A DNA stretch of 64,000 nt from Rhizobium acidisoli (GCF_002531755.2 NZ_CP034998.1:4146501-4210500), one strand, 5' to 3'. Shown: positions 40,066 through 49,189, counted from the stretch's first letter. Made by a program: numbers and translations. Notes: generated from the letters alone by a model not told the origin.

Positions 40066-41577
40066 TTATGATTCGCTTTGGCCTATTCCAGCCCTTGCGC
40101 ACCAATCGCGCAAGGGGGCAAGCGCTTCGTGCTCGAATGCGACCTGGAGATAGGCAAGCGTTCGCGGCATATGTTTGAGATAGCCGGGCTTGCCGTCGCG
40201 CTGCAACAGCCGCACCCAGAGACCGGCAAGCTTGCAATTGCGCTGCGCCGACATGATCGCCCAGGCCTTCATGAATTCGGCTTCGTCAAAGCCGCCCTGG
40301 GCGCGGCGAAGGCTGAGATAATCATCCATCAGCTGCCGGAAGAGCGCCGGTTCGATCGTGACCCGCGCATCCTGGACGATGGAGGCGAGGTCATAGGCGG
40401 TCGGGCCGATCATCGCATCCTGGAAGTCGATGATGCCGATTTTGCCAATACCACTTCTCTCGTCGCGCCAGATGATATTAGGCGAATGGAAGTCGCGCAG
40501 CAGCAGGTTCTTCTCGGCGGTCGTGAGCTCGTCGATGAGCGCGTCCCAGATCGCCAGATACTCCGCCCGTTCGATATCGGTGGGAGGTGTGCCGCGTTTC
40601 CAGGCAATATGCCAATCGAGCACAAGCTGCACTTCCATCCTCATTGCCGTGCGGTCGAAGTCCGGAATGTGATGCGTGTGCGTCGCAGACACCGGGATAT
40701 CCTGCGGGATCTGCATGGAATGAAGATGGGCAAGGCAGGCGACGCTTTGCCGGTAACGTTCGGCGATGGGCCTTCCGTCCTCATCGAGCATGCCTTCGCT
40801 GCCGAGATCCTCGATCAGCAGGATGCCCTGCTCATAATCGACCTTATAAATCTCCGGCGCCGCAAAACCCCGCTCGCGCAAGGCATCGGCAATCGCAACG
40901 AAAGGATAGGCGTTTTGTGCCAGATGCGCGACCTTGGGATAGGGCTTGCCGTCATAGACCGGCGGTCCCTCGGGATGCGGGCGCCAATCCATCAGTATTT
41001 TTCGCGGGCCACCGTCCGGATAGATCGCCTCATAGGCGCGCAGCGAAGCATCGCCGGTCAGGAAGCGGCGTTTGACATCGGGATAGCCGGCTTCGTCGAG
41101 GAAGGCGCGGATCGCCAGGACCCTGCGGATGCGTGAAGCCTGCGGCTCTGCGGCTTTGATCGTTGCCCGGCGGCCGGCGCCTTCATGGTCCAGCCTCAGT
41201 GCGATACGATCGGCCGGCAGTTCGCCCTCAGCCATCTCGGGCCATTCGACGAGGCAGATGCCGTTCTCCAGGGCCTCGTCGAATCCGAGTTCCGTCAGTT
41301 CGGCCGGATCGCCGAGCCGGTAGAGATCGAAGTGCGAAACGGGAATACGTAGATCATAGGATTGCACCAGCGTGAAGGTCGGGCTCGGGACCTCGAGCCC
41401 CTCGTCATCGGCCATGGCGCGCAGGATCGCCCGGGCGAGCGAGGATTTGCCGGCGCCGAGATCGCCGGAAAGGGCAAGGCAATCGCCGGCTTTCAAGGCG
41501 AGCGCCAGGTCTTCGCCGAAGCGGATGGTCGCGGCTTCGTCCTTCAGGAAAAGCGAGATCGTGTCGCCGGTCGTCAT
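40066..41577 (-). CDS. TsaE-AmgK fusion: tRNA t6A ATPase joined to anomeric sugar kinase
   Basis: One 503-residue frame with two domains. Residues 1-150 are TsaE (P-loop SGDLGAGKSSLARAI near 38-52, SPTFTLVQSYD, HFDLYRLGDPAELTELGFDE), which powers TsaBD in making t6A37. Residues about 175-500 are an aminoglycoside-phosphotransferase-fold kinase like AmgK: LLRDFHSPNIIW (catalytic Asp kept; the usual first His of HRD-type motifs reads Leu) and IDFQDAMIGPTAYDLASI. AmgK phosphorylates MurNAc/GlcNAc at C1 for MurU. ATG 41577 overlaps the divL stop (ATGA). The fusion is known in Rhizobiales annotation. Confidence 0.9.
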   Translation of the reverse strand: MTTGDTISLFLKDEAATIRFGEDLALALKAGDCLALSGDLGAGKSSLARAILRAMADDEGLEVPSPTFTLVQSYDLRIPVSHFDLYRLGDPAELTELGFDEALENGICLVEWPEMAEGELPADRIALRLDHEGAGRRATIKAAEPQASRIRRVLAIRAFLDEAGYPDVKRRFLTGDASLRAYEAIYPDGGPRKILMDWRPHPEGPPVYDGKPYPKVAHLAQNAYPFVAIADALRERGFAAPEIYKVDYEQGILLIEDLGSEGMLDEDGRPIAERYRQSVACLAHLHSMQIPQDIPVSATHTHHIPDFDRTAMRMEVQLVLDWHIAWKRGTPPTDIERAEYLAIWDALIDELTTAEKNLLLRDFHSPNIIWRDERSGIGKIGIIDFQDAMIGPTAYDLASIVQDARVTIEPALFRQLMDDYLSLRRAQGGFDEAEFMKAWAIMSAQRNCKLAGLWVRLLQRDGKPGYLKHMPRTLAYLQVAFEHEALAPLRDWCARAGIGQSES

Positions 41578-44159
41578 TCGGCGGCAGCGGAATGCGGGAT
41601 ATCGACCGAGGGAATGCGGCAGACGACGGTCGTGCCCTTGCCCGGCTCGCTGTCGATCGTCACGTCGCCATGATGCAGGCTGACGAAGCTGTCGACGATC
41701 GACAGTCCGAGGCCGGCACCGCCGCGTTTGCCGCTTTTCGCTCCCGTCGCAAAACGGTCGAAGACGGTGGCGATCATATCGGGGGAAATGCCGGGGCCGC
41801 GATCGCTGACGGAGAAGACGAAATCCGTGCCTTCGCGATGGCATTCCAGCGAGATCGAGGTGCCCTCGGGCGAGAAATTCGCCGCATTGGAAAGCAGCTT
41901 CAGCAGGATCTGCTTTAGCCGCTGCGGGTCGGCAACGATCGAGCCGAGATAGGCCGGCGCGGTGATTTCGAGCGCGACGCCGCTTTCATGCAGGCGATCG
42001 GCGATCTGCATCGAGACGTCGTCGAGCAGGTCGTTGAGATCGATATCCGCATAGTTCAGCCGCATGATGCCGGCATCGACGGTCGCAAGGTCGAGAATGT
42101 CGTTGACGAGCGTCAAGAGAACCGAGGACGAGGTCGAGATATGGTCGATATATTCGGCCTGGCGTTCGTTCAGCGGCCCGACGCCCTGGGTGCGCAGCAG
42201 GTCGGTGAAGCCGATGATATTCGTCAGCGGCGAGCGCAGCTCGTAGGAGACGTGCTGGACGAAGTCGTTCTTCAGCTCGTCGGCCTTGCGCAGCGCTTCG
42301 TTCTTCTCGGTCAGCGCCCGCTCGGCCCGCACGCTGTCCGTCATGTTGACGAAGGTCAGCATGGTTTGCGCATTCGGCAGCGGGATGACCGCATAGTCGA
42401 GCACGAGGCCGGAGAAAAGTTCCAGCGTTCCCTGGCCCGAGCGGCGTTCGTCGTCGAAGCTGGTGATCAGTTCCGCGAACGCCTTCCAGCCGTCCGGCCG
42501 GTCATAGGATGGCGCGCAGGCCTCGCCAAGCGCGCGGATATGGGTGCCGGGCTTGGCTTCGGTTTCGGTAATCCCCCAGAGCGCGCGGAAGGCCGGGTTC
42601 GACAGACGGATGCGTCCATCCGGGCCGAACACCGCCACACCTTCGGAAAGATGATCGATCGTTTCGCCCTGCACCTTGACCAGCGTGTTGTAGCGCGTTT
42701 CGAGATCGACCTGCTCGGTCAGGTTTTCGAACACCCAGGTGGCGCCGCCCTGCGGATGGGCGGTCGCAAAGACGCGCAATGTCTGCCCGTTCGGCAGGTG
42801 CCAGAGATCGGATTGCGTGTCGAGCGCGCGGTAGACGGAAAGGGCCGCTTCCTTCCAGCTCTTCCAGTTGAGCTGGTCTGGCAGCTTCTTGGCTGCCCGC
42901 AGCCGCTCGAGCAGCTCGCTATTGTCCGGCCGGCCTTCGAGAAAGGCGATATCCAGCTCCCAGAGGGCGACGAAGGCCTGGTTGTAGAATTGCAGCCGGC
43001 GGTCGCCGTCGAAGATCGCGACCGGCGTGGCCAGATGGTCTAGCGTTTCGGCATGGCTCTTCAGCGTCCGTTCCAGCTCGGCGCGCACCGCCTCGATGTC
43101 GGACACATCGATTGCGATGCCGGCCGAGCCGCCGGGAAGCCTGACGTCGACGACGTCAAAGAAGGTGCGGTTGCCGTGCACGACCGTCGAGATCGTGTCG
43201 TGGAAGGGCGATTCCGGCGTCACCGTCGCGCGAATGCGTTCGCGCGCCACGGTGGTCAGCATCTCGCGGCCTTCATTGATCGCCTGTTGCGGCGAGCGCG
43301 CTTCGACGGCCTCGCCATAAGCCTGGTTGACCCAGGTGAGGCGGCCGGCCGGATCGCGCTGCCAGGCCGGCATGTCGATCGCGTCGAGCATGGTCTGGAA
43401 GGCCGAGATCGAGGTCATCAGCCGGTCGCGCTCGATCCTGAGTTCCGCAAGCTCGGCGCGCAGATTGTTGAGCGCCACGAAACGGACGAAGGCGCGGCCG
43501 CCGGAAACCCGGCCCTGCGCCTCGAGGATTTCATCGCGGATGGTTTCGACCACCATGTCGAAGCTCTGTGCCCCGTCGCGCAGCCGGTCGATGGCCTTTT
43601 CCAGATCGGCGGCCGAGCGTGACTTCAGCCAGAGGCCGAAGGCCAGGAACTCGCCGTCCTGCGGCGCGCCGGTCTCGGGCGGAAGCTGGCCGAGCAGTTC
43701 GGGGCGGGCATTGCCGTCCCAGATGACGATCCGCCGGTTCTTGTCGGCGATCAGCGCCTGGTATTGCGAAATGCGCTGTTGGGCATCGGAGAGCGCCGAG
43801 CGGATTTCCCGGCTCTCGCTTTCCAGATTGCCGCGCTGGCGCACCAGCCACAATGTCGAAAGCAGTGCTGCCGATATCACGCCGATGACGACGGAAACGC
43901 CGACGACCTGCGAGGATGTGAAGAGGTGAGCCGCTGCCGCTGCTTGCTGCTCCGTCTGTGCCAGAACCGGCCGCGCCAGCGCGGCAAGCGCCGTGCCGGC
44001 TGCGCAGGCTTTCAGAAAGCGCGCCAATGATCCATGCTCTTGCTTTGCGGCCTCGTGTGCCGTTGCAGATTGATGTTCTTGGCCTGCCATCAGCGGGCGG
44101 CGACCGGCGCGAGCGCCATCATCCGCCTGACCGGGCAGGCTGTGTTTCAGTTCCGACAT
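41574..44159 (-). CDS. divL: DivL-like PAS-domain pseudo-histidine kinase (Tyr at phospho-acceptor site)
   Basis: 861 residues. One transmembrane segment near residues 82-105, a charged coiled-coil stretch, several PAS-type domains (about 235-590, with FYNQAFVALWELD and RLSNPAFRALWGI repeats), then a kinase core. The H-box reads VSYELRSPL: Tyr639 (codon at 42243-42245) replaces the usual His, the hallmark of Caulobacter DivL, which signals from DivK to CckA and CtrA. The ATPase domain keeps DRGPGIS and GGAGLGLSIV. ATG 44159 is used; a TTG at 44183 is also in frame. Confidence 0.87.
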   Translation of the reverse strand: MSELKHSLPGQADDGARAGRRPLMAGQEHQSATAHEAAKQEHGSLARFLKACAAGTALAALARPVLAQTEQQAAAAAHLFTSSQVVGVSVVIGVISAALLSTLWLVRQRGNLESESREIRSALSDAQQRISQYQALIADKNRRIVIWDGNARPELLGQLPPETGAPQDGEFLAFGLWLKSRSAADLEKAIDRLRDGAQSFDMVVETIRDEILEAQGRVSGGRAFVRFVALNNLRAELAELRIERDRLMTSISAFQTMLDAIDMPAWQRDPAGRLTWVNQAYGEAVEARSPQQAINEGREMLTTVARERIRATVTPESPFHDTISTVVHGNRTFFDVVDVRLPGGSAGIAIDVSDIEAVRAELERTLKSHAETLDHLATPVAIFDGDRRLQFYNQAFVALWELDIAFLEGRPDNSELLERLRAAKKLPDQLNWKSWKEAALSVYRALDTQSDLWHLPNGQTLRVFATAHPQGGATWVFENLTEQVDLETRYNTLVKVQGETIDHLSEGVAVFGPDGRIRLSNPAFRALWGITETEAKPGTHIRALGEACAPSYDRPDGWKAFAELITSFDDERRSGQGTLELFSGLVLDYAVIPLPNAQTMLTFVNMTDSVRAERALTEKNEALRKADELKNDFVQHVSYELRSPLTNIIGFTDLLRTQGVGPLNERQAEYIDHISTSSSVLLTLVNDILDLATVDAGIMRLNYADIDLNDLLDDVSMQIADRLHESGVALEITAPAYLGSIVADPQRLKQILLKLLSNAANFSPEGTSISLECHREGTDFVFSVSDRGPGISPDMIATVFDRFATGAKSGKRGGAGLGLSIVDSFVSLHHGDVTIDSEPGKGTTVVCRIPSVDIPHSAAAE

Positions 44160-44295
44160 CCGCGGTATGTCTCCGTCCTTCAATGTGCCGCATTACGACA
44201 AGACATCCCATTTCCGGAGCGGCCGGACAGGGTCCGACGCCACGAATCAAGTCTTAAAACAATACTTCGGATGGGAATCGGCGGGAAGGGAGCGC

Positions 44296-44334
44296 CCAAA
44301 AAATAAGCCGCGGCATTTGTCAATGCCGCGGCTT
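44296..44334 (-). terminator. ahcY terminator
   Basis: AAGCCGCGGCATT-tgtc-AATGCCGCGGCTT, a perfect 13-bp stem. On the minus strand it is followed by ATTTTTTGG, so it ends the ahcY transcript before divL. Confidence 0.93.
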
Positions 44335-44362
44335 CTACATCTTGTGGATATTAACGATCAGA

Positions 44363-45763
44363 TCAATATCTGTAGTGGTCTGACTTGAAAGGGCCCTTCG
44401 GCGAGACGCCGATATAGGCAGCCTGCTCTTCGGAAAGCTGCGTCAGCTTCACGCCGAGCTTGTCGAGATGCAGGCGCGCGACCTTTTCATCGAGGTGCTT
44501 CGGCAGGATATAGACCTGGTTGGAATATTGATCGGGCTTGGTGAAGAGTTCGATCTGCGCCAGCGTCTGGTTGGTGAAGGAGGCCGACATCACGAAGGAC
44601 GGATGGCCGGTGGCGTTGCCGAGATTGAGCAGGCGGCCTTCGGAAAGAAGGATAATGCGGTTGCCCTTGGGGAATTCGATCAGGTCGACCTGCGGCTTGA
44701 CGTTGGTCCACTTGAGATTGCGAAGTGCGGCGACTTCGATTTCATTGTCGAAGTGGCCGATATTGCCGACGATCGCCATGTCCTTCATCTGACGCATGTG
44801 GTCGATGCGGATGACGTCCTTGTTGCCGGTGGTGGTGATGAAGATATCTGCCGAGGAAACGACGTCCTCAAGCAGCACGACTTCATAACCGTCCATGGCG
44901 GCCTGCAGGGCGCAGATCGGATCGGCTTCGGTTACCTTGACGCGGGCGCCGGCGCCGGAGAGCGAAGCGGCAGAACCCTTGCCGACATCGCCGTAGCCGC
45001 AGACGACGGCAACCTTGCCGGCCATCATCACATCGGTGCCGCGGCGGATGCCGTCGACCAGCGATTCCTTGCAGCCGTACTTATTGTCGAACTTCGACTT
45101 GGTGACGGAATCGTTGACGTTGATCGCAGGGAAAGGCAGCAGGCCCTTCTGGCTGAGCTGGTAGAGGCGGTTGACGCCGGTCGTCGTTTCCTCGGTGACG
45201 CCCTTGATCGCGTCGCGCTGCTTGGTGAACCAGCCAGGCGAAGCGGCGAGGCGCTTCTTGATCTGCGCGAAGAGGATTTCCTCTTCCTCGGAATGCGGAT
45301 GCGACAGCACGTCTTCGCCGGCTTCGGCGCGGGCGCCGAGCAGGATGTACATGGTGGCGTCGCCGCCGTCATCGAGGATCATGTTGGAAAGGCCGCCATC
45401 GGCCCACTGGAAGATCTTGTCGGTATAGACCCAGTAATCTTCGAGCGACTCGCCCTTGATGGCGAAAACAGGAACGCCGGCGGCGGCGATCGCGGCAGCG
45501 GCGTGATCCTGCGTCGAGAAGATGTTGCACGAGGCCCAGCGAACTTCGGCGCCGAGAGCAACCAGCGTTTCGATGAGCACGGCCGTCTGGATGGTCATAT
45601 GCAGCGAGCCGGTAATGCGCGCGCCCTTCAGCGGCTTTGCCTGGCCGAATTCGGTGCGGCAGGACATCAGCCCCGGCATTTCGGTTTCGGCGATCGTAAT
45701 TTCCTTGCGGCCGAAATCCGCAAGCCCGATATCGGCGACGACATAATCTTTTTCAGTGCTCAT
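44363..45763 (-). CDS. ahcY: Adenosylhomocysteinase
   Basis: NAD-dependent hydrolysis of S-adenosylhomocysteine to adenosine and homocysteine, keeping the methyl cycle running. 466 residues, usual bacterial length with the internal insertion. [14 protein letters not shown], the NAD-binding [13 protein letters not shown], and the C-terminal KSDHYRY with the conserved Lys and Tyr are present. ATG 45763 has GGAGGCC upstream. The 273-base leader holds a perfect palindrome and two repeat-like hairpins. It lies downstream of ptsH. Confidence 0.97.
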   Translation of the reverse strand: MSTEKDYVVADIGLADFGRKEITIAETEMPGLMSCRTEFGQAKPLKGARITGSLHMTIQTAVLIETLVALGAEVRWASCNIFSTQDHAAAAIAAAGVPVFAIKGESLEDYWVYTDKIFQWADGGLSNMILDDGGDATMYILLGARAEAGEDVLSHPHSEEEEILFAQIKKRLAASPGWFTKQRDAIKGVTEETTTGVNRLYQLSQKGLLPFPAINVNDSVTKSKFDNKYGCKESLVDGIRRGTDVMMAGKVAVVCGYGDVGKGSAASLSGAGARVKVTEADPICALQAAMDGYEVVLLEDVVSSADIFITTTGNKDVIRIDHMRQMKDMAIVGNIGHFDNEIEVAALRNLKWTNVKPQVDLIEFPKGNRIILLSEGRLLNLGNATGHPSFVMSASFTNQTLAQIELFTKPDQYSNQVYILPKHLDEKVARLHLDKLGVKLTQLSEEQAAYIGVSPKGPFKSDHYRY

Positions 45764-45839
45764 AGAGGCCTCCAGGCTGAAAAACGTCTCAAAATTGGCG
45801 CAGGCGCGAAAATGACCGCGCGATGGATGGGCCGCGTCC

Positions 45840-45890
45840 TGATGCAGGTCGCCCGGATGTGTGCAGCGGTTCCGGGATGACGACATGCAC
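45840..45890. repeat. Palindromic intergenic repeat, copy C (ahcY leader)
   Basis: Left arm TGATGCAGGTCGCCCGGATG, right arm GGTTCCGGGATGACGACATG. Its reverse complement aligns to copy A at 2415-2465 over about 50 bases with few differences. It would form a hairpin in the ahcY 5' leader. Confidence 0.75.
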
Positions 45891-45900
45891 AAAAAAGAGA

Positions 45901-45946
45901 GCTGAAGCGTGTCGCATGAAGCAAGTTCGATGCAACATGCTTTAGC
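45901..45946. repeat. Second imperfect inverted repeat in the ahcY leader
   Basis: GCTGAAGCGTGTCGCATGAA pairs imperfectly with TTCGATGCAACATGCTTTAG across a short centre, directly beside copy C. It may be a diverged member of the same repeat class. Confidence 0.5.
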
Positions 45947-45995
45947 GCACGGCATATCCGCCGTTTAGCAGGCTTCGGGTGGGAAGGCAATAAGG

Positions 45996-46015
45996 ATATA
46001 AAGAAGTCTTTATAT
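45996..46015. promoter_or_regulatory. Perfect 9-2-9 palindrome upstream of ahcY, candidate operator
   Basis: ATATAAAGA-AG-TCTTTATAT, 233 bases before the ahcY start and 22 bases from the ptsH stop. The shape suits an ArsR-type dimer; SAH-responsive ArsR regulators (SahR) are known to control ahcY and methionine genes in proteobacteria. Assignment to SahR is inference. Confidence 0.6.
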
Positions 46016-46036
46016 GTTTATATGAGCTCGGAGAGC

Positions 46037-46312
46037 TCACATCTCTTCGCCGAACCGGTTCTGGATCAGCTGGTCCAGGGCCTCGAGCGCTTCGGCGGCC
46101 TGGCTGCCGCTTGCCGAGACGACGACGCTCGATCCGGGGCTTGCCGCCAGCATCATCAGGCCCATGATGGAGGTGCCGCCGACCGTCATTCCGTCCTTGG
46201 AAACGGTAATGGCGGCATCGAAAGTCTCGACCATCTGCACGAATTTTGCGGAGGCGCGTGCGTGAAGGCCGCGCTTGTTGATGATGAGGAGTTCCCGGGA
46301 GAGCGATGTCAT
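46037..46312 (-). CDS. ptsH: HPr-family phosphocarrier protein
   Basis: 91 residues. The active site RGLHARASAKF puts His17 as the residue phosphorylated by EI-Ntr, and GTSIMGLMMLAASPGS holds the Ser region that HprK phosphorylates. No sugar-specific EIIB/C is nearby, so it belongs to the regulatory PTS (PTS-Ntr) of alphaproteobacteria rather than sugar uptake. It starts 9 bases after manX and ends in a short TGAGCTC hairpin. Confidence 0.93.
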   Translation of the reverse strand: MTSLSRELLIINKRGLHARASAKFVQMVETFDAAITVSKDGMTVGGTSIMGLMMLAASPGSSVVVSASGSQAAEALEALDQLIQNRFGEEM

Positions 46313-46321
46313 GAAGGGCCG

Positions 46322-46723
46322 TTATTTTCCGCTGAGCACGCGGCTCGCGACATTGATATATTTCCGCCCGGCTTCGGAAGCCTCCACCAGCGCCTTCTCC
46401 ATGTTGTTCTCGCCACGCACGCCGGCGAGCTTGATCAGCATCGGCAGGTTGACGCCGGCAATGACTTCGGTATGGCCGCTGCTCATGACTGATATGGCAA
46501 GATTGGACGGCGTTCCGCCGAACATGTCGGTCAGAATGACGACGCCATGGCCGTCATCGGCACCGGATACAGCTTCCAGAATGTCCTGCCGTCTTTGATC
46601 CATGTCGTCTTCGGGGCCAATACAGACCGTCTCGATGAATTTTTGAGGACCGACGACGTGCTCGACAGCATGACGAAACTCTTCAGCCAGCTTGCCATGA
46701 GTGACAAGCACAAGTCCGATCAT
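46322..46723 (-). CDS. manX: PTS EIIA component, mannose type
   Basis: 133 residues of the EIIA-Man fold. LVLVTHGKLAEEF carries the phospho-acceptor His9, and VVILTDMFGGTPSNLA is the family signature. With HPr, EI-Ntr and HprK it forms a regulatory phosphorelay; the partner EIIB/C/D are not in the window. ATG 46723 has GGGAG nine bases upstream. A 150-base gap separates it from hprK. Confidence 0.92.
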   Translation of the reverse strand: MIGLVLVTHGKLAEEFRHAVEHVVGPQKFIETVCIGPEDDMDQRRQDILEAVSGADDGHGVVILTDMFGGTPSNLAISVMSSGHTEVIAGVNLPMLIKLAGVRGENNMEKALVEASEAGRKYINVASRVLSGK

Positions 46724-46873
46724 GATATTACTGCTCCCATATACGCCAACGGTGGCCCCAATATCGCAATGCAGCAATTACGTCCACCGGTGGGGGCACA
46801 TCTTGGCCATGAAAAGCCGAAGTGCAAGATAAAAATGCGAATATATAAGGCAGATTGATCAATCCGGAAGGCC

Positions 46874-47323
46874 TCAATGTCCGATATCGGGCGCTTTCGC
46901 CATCAGCATTGCCAGCGGTGAAGCGACGCCTGTGAGCAGCCGCAATGCGGGAAGCGAAAGACCGGGCGCGAGGCTGACGATTTCACCCTCCGGCGGCACG
47001 CGGTTTTCACCGGACGCACTGCCCGGAAGCACGGCATAATGCATCGCCGCCTGGGGCACATGCTCCTGTCGGACGATGCCGGTGCCGCGAAGCTCGATCA
47101 GTCCGGCGATCGACGGCGGGCATGTGGCCACCACGGCGCCGGTCTCTTCGGAGAGAAGAACCTGGTCGTCGGCGACCAGTGCCGTAAACAGCCCGAGCCG
47201 GCGCGCCTCGGTCATGCAGGTGAAGGCGAGCATCGATTTTCCCCAGCCGGAGGGACCGCTGAACAGGAGCCCCGTCCTGCCGACGACGATCGCCGTCGCA
47301 TGGATGTTCTGGGCCGCCGTCAT
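46874..47323 (-). CDS. hprK: HPr kinase/phosphorylase, short alphaproteobacterial form
   Basis: 149 residues, only the catalytic C-terminal domain of the 310-residue Firmicute enzyme. Walker A is GPSGWGKS at residues 23-30, LVADDQVLL follows with conserved Asp residues, and IELRGTGIV matches the HprK signature ELRG-I/L. It phosphorylates or dephosphorylates HPr on Ser. ATG 47323 overlaps the chvG stop (ATGA), tying it to the two-component system; a comparable operon is described in Brucella with BvrR/BvrS. Confidence 0.92.
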   Translation of the reverse strand: MTAAQNIHATAIVVGRTGLLFSGPSGWGKSMLAFTCMTEARRLGLFTALVADDQVLLSEETGAVVATCPPSIAGLIELRGTGIVRQEHVPQAAMHYAVLPGSASGENRVPPEGEIVSLAPGLSLPALRLLTGVASPLAMLMAKAPDIGH

Positions 47324-49110
47324 GCGGCGGCATCGACTGGTAAAGCGAGGATAAAGCGGGCACCGAGCACCTGCCCGCCTTCGGCGTCGGTGATGTTCTC
47401 CGCTCGCAGCGAGCCGCCATGAGCCTCAGCGATCTGGCGGCTGATCGACAGGCCGAGGCCCGAATTCTGGCCGAAGCCTTCCGATTCCGGCCGGTCGGTA
47501 TAGAAGCGCTCGAAGATGCGGTCGATATTTTCCGCCTGGATGCCGGGGCCGTTGTCTTCGATCGTGGTGACGCAGCGCGACCGTGTCCGAACCAGCCGCA
47601 CGGTAATCTTGCCACCCTTCTCCGGCACGAAGGAGCGGGCGTTCTCGATCAGGTTGGCGATGATCTGGCCGATGCGCAGGTCGTGGCCGGTAACGACGAA
47701 GCGGGTCTTGACGTTCGGCTTGCGGTCGATCGCATATTCGATCTCCACCTGCTTCTTGGTGCTCCTGACCTGGCGCGAAACCTCGATGAGGTCGCGCAAC
47801 AGCACCTCCATGTCGACGGAACCGGCATCGACGCGAGCAAGCTCGGCATCGAGGCGCGAGGCGTCGGAGATATCGCTGATCAGCCGGTCGAGGCGGCGGA
47901 CATCGTGCTGGATGACGTCCATCAGCCGTTTCTTGGAATCGTCGGATCGGGCAAGCGGCAGCGTTTCGACGGCGCTACGCAGCGACGTCAGCGGATTCTT
48001 GAGTTCGTGGCTGACATCGGCGGCGAAACTCTCGATCGCATCGATGCGGTCGTAGAGCGCCGTCGTCATTTCGCGCAATGCAATGGAAAGATTGCCGATT
48101 TCATCCTGGCGGGCGGAGAAGTCAGGAATCTGCTCACGTGTCTTGGCTCCGCGGCGCACCCGGATGGCGGCGGCCGAAAGGCGGCGCAGCGGATTGGCGA
48201 TCGTCGACGAGAGCACCAGCGAAAGCAGCACGTTGACGAGCGTCGCGACGCCGAAGACGCGCATGATCGCAAGCCGCTCGGCATGAACGATATTGTCGAT
48301 GTCTCCAGCCTGTGTCGACAGCAGCAGCACCCCGAGCACGGCGCGGAAACGCTGGATCGGCACGGCGACCGAAACGATGAGTTCGCCTTTTTCGGTCGTG
48401 CGCACGACGGCGCCGCGCACGCCGGTAAGCGCGTTCATCACTTCCGGATAGATCGAGCCGTCGCCGCCCGGCGCTTCCTTGTAGAGCGGCAGGTTGCCCG
48501 GCTGCAGCGCCTTGTTGAACAGGGTGGCGAACCATTCGCTCCAGGTCTGCTTCTCCTCCTCGACCGGCGGCAGGTCGAAACGCAGCACCTGGCCGCGCGA
48601 ATAAAGATGACGGGAATCCAGCAGCAGATTGGCATCGGCATCGAAGATGCGGGCGCGCGTGCGCGTCGGAGAGATCAGCCGGCGCAGCACCGGCGCGACC
48701 TTCTCGGGATCGATCGGGAATTCGAGGTCTTCGTCGTTCGGTACCGGGGTGATGCTCTGGCCGGCCTGCAGCTCGAGCAGCTTCTGCGGATCGATGGTGA
48801 TCGAGTTCGTATCGACCGATGCGGAAGCCGAAATGGCGCCGGCGATGATCTCGCCTTGCGTCAAAAGGCTCTCGGCGCGGGCGTCGATCAGCCCCTCGCG
48901 AAACTGGTTGAGGTAGAGGATACCGCCGACGAGCACCAGCAGTGCGACGAGATTGAAGAAGACGATGCGTCGCGTCAGGCTCGAAAACACGGCATTGCCG
49001 AAGATGCGGCGGATCAGCGTGAAGGGATGCGACCAACGGCGGCCTCGGACGCGACGGGTGCTCACGCCCTCCGCATCGTCGAGATCCCTTTCCTGCACCA
49101 ACTGTGCCAA
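47320..49110 (-). CDS. chvG: Sensor histidine kinase ChvG (ExoS/BvrS)
   Basis: Inner-membrane sensor for acid or envelope stress. 596 residues. Transmembrane segments are at about 48-68 and 275-298, with a 200-residue periplasmic domain between them, then HAMP, the H-box ADVSHELKNPLTSLRSAVE, N-box ANLIENARSF, and G-boxes EDNGPGIQ and GLGLSISRQIAEAHGG. TTG 49110 is the longest start, and a GTG 12 bases in is possible. It is downstream of chvI by 79 bases. In Sinorhizobium the pair is essential and controls succinoglycan and motility. Confidence 0.95.
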   Translation of the reverse strand: MAQLVQERDLDDAEGVSTRRVRGRRWSHPFTLIRRIFGNAVFSSLTRRIVFFNLVALLVLVGGILYLNQFREGLIDARAESLLTQGEIIAGAISASASVDTNSITIDPQKLLELQAGQSITPVPNDEDLEFPIDPEKVAPVLRRLISPTRTRARIFDADANLLLDSRHLYSRGQVLRFDLPPVEEEKQTWSEWFATLFNKALQPGNLPLYKEAPGGDGSIYPEVMNALTGVRGAVVRTTEKGELIVSVAVPIQRFRAVLGVLLLSTQAGDIDNIVHAERLAIMRVFGVATLVNVLLSLVLSSTIANPLRRLSAAAIRVRRGAKTREQIPDFSARQDEIGNLSIALREMTTALYDRIDAIESFAADVSHELKNPLTSLRSAVETLPLARSDDSKKRLMDVIQHDVRRLDRLISDISDASRLDAELARVDAGSVDMEVLLRDLIEVSRQVRSTKKQVEIEYAIDRKPNVKTRFVVTGHDLRIGQIIANLIENARSFVPEKGGKITVRLVRTRSRCVTTIEDNGPGIQAENIDRIFERFYTDRPESEGFGQNSGLGLSISRQIAEAHGGSLRAENITDAEGGQVLGARFILALPVDAAA

Positions 49111-49189
49111 CGACTGGCCCTTTCGAAGGGCGGGGCCGGATAAACCGGCCCGCAGCCCTCAACAATGTCTCGCGCTGCGCCGTTTGGGC

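Noticed and set aside
44468..45880. 470-residue open frame on the plus strand
   Set aside because: Antisense shadow of ahcY.
45764..46036. SAM/SAH riboswitch upstream of ahcY
   Set aside because: I could not match the conserved cores of known SAM or SAH riboswitches; the hairpins seen are better explained by the dispersed repeat.
47419..49143. 574-residue open frame opposite chvG
   Set aside because: Antisense shadow; ChvG has all kinase boxes on the other strand.
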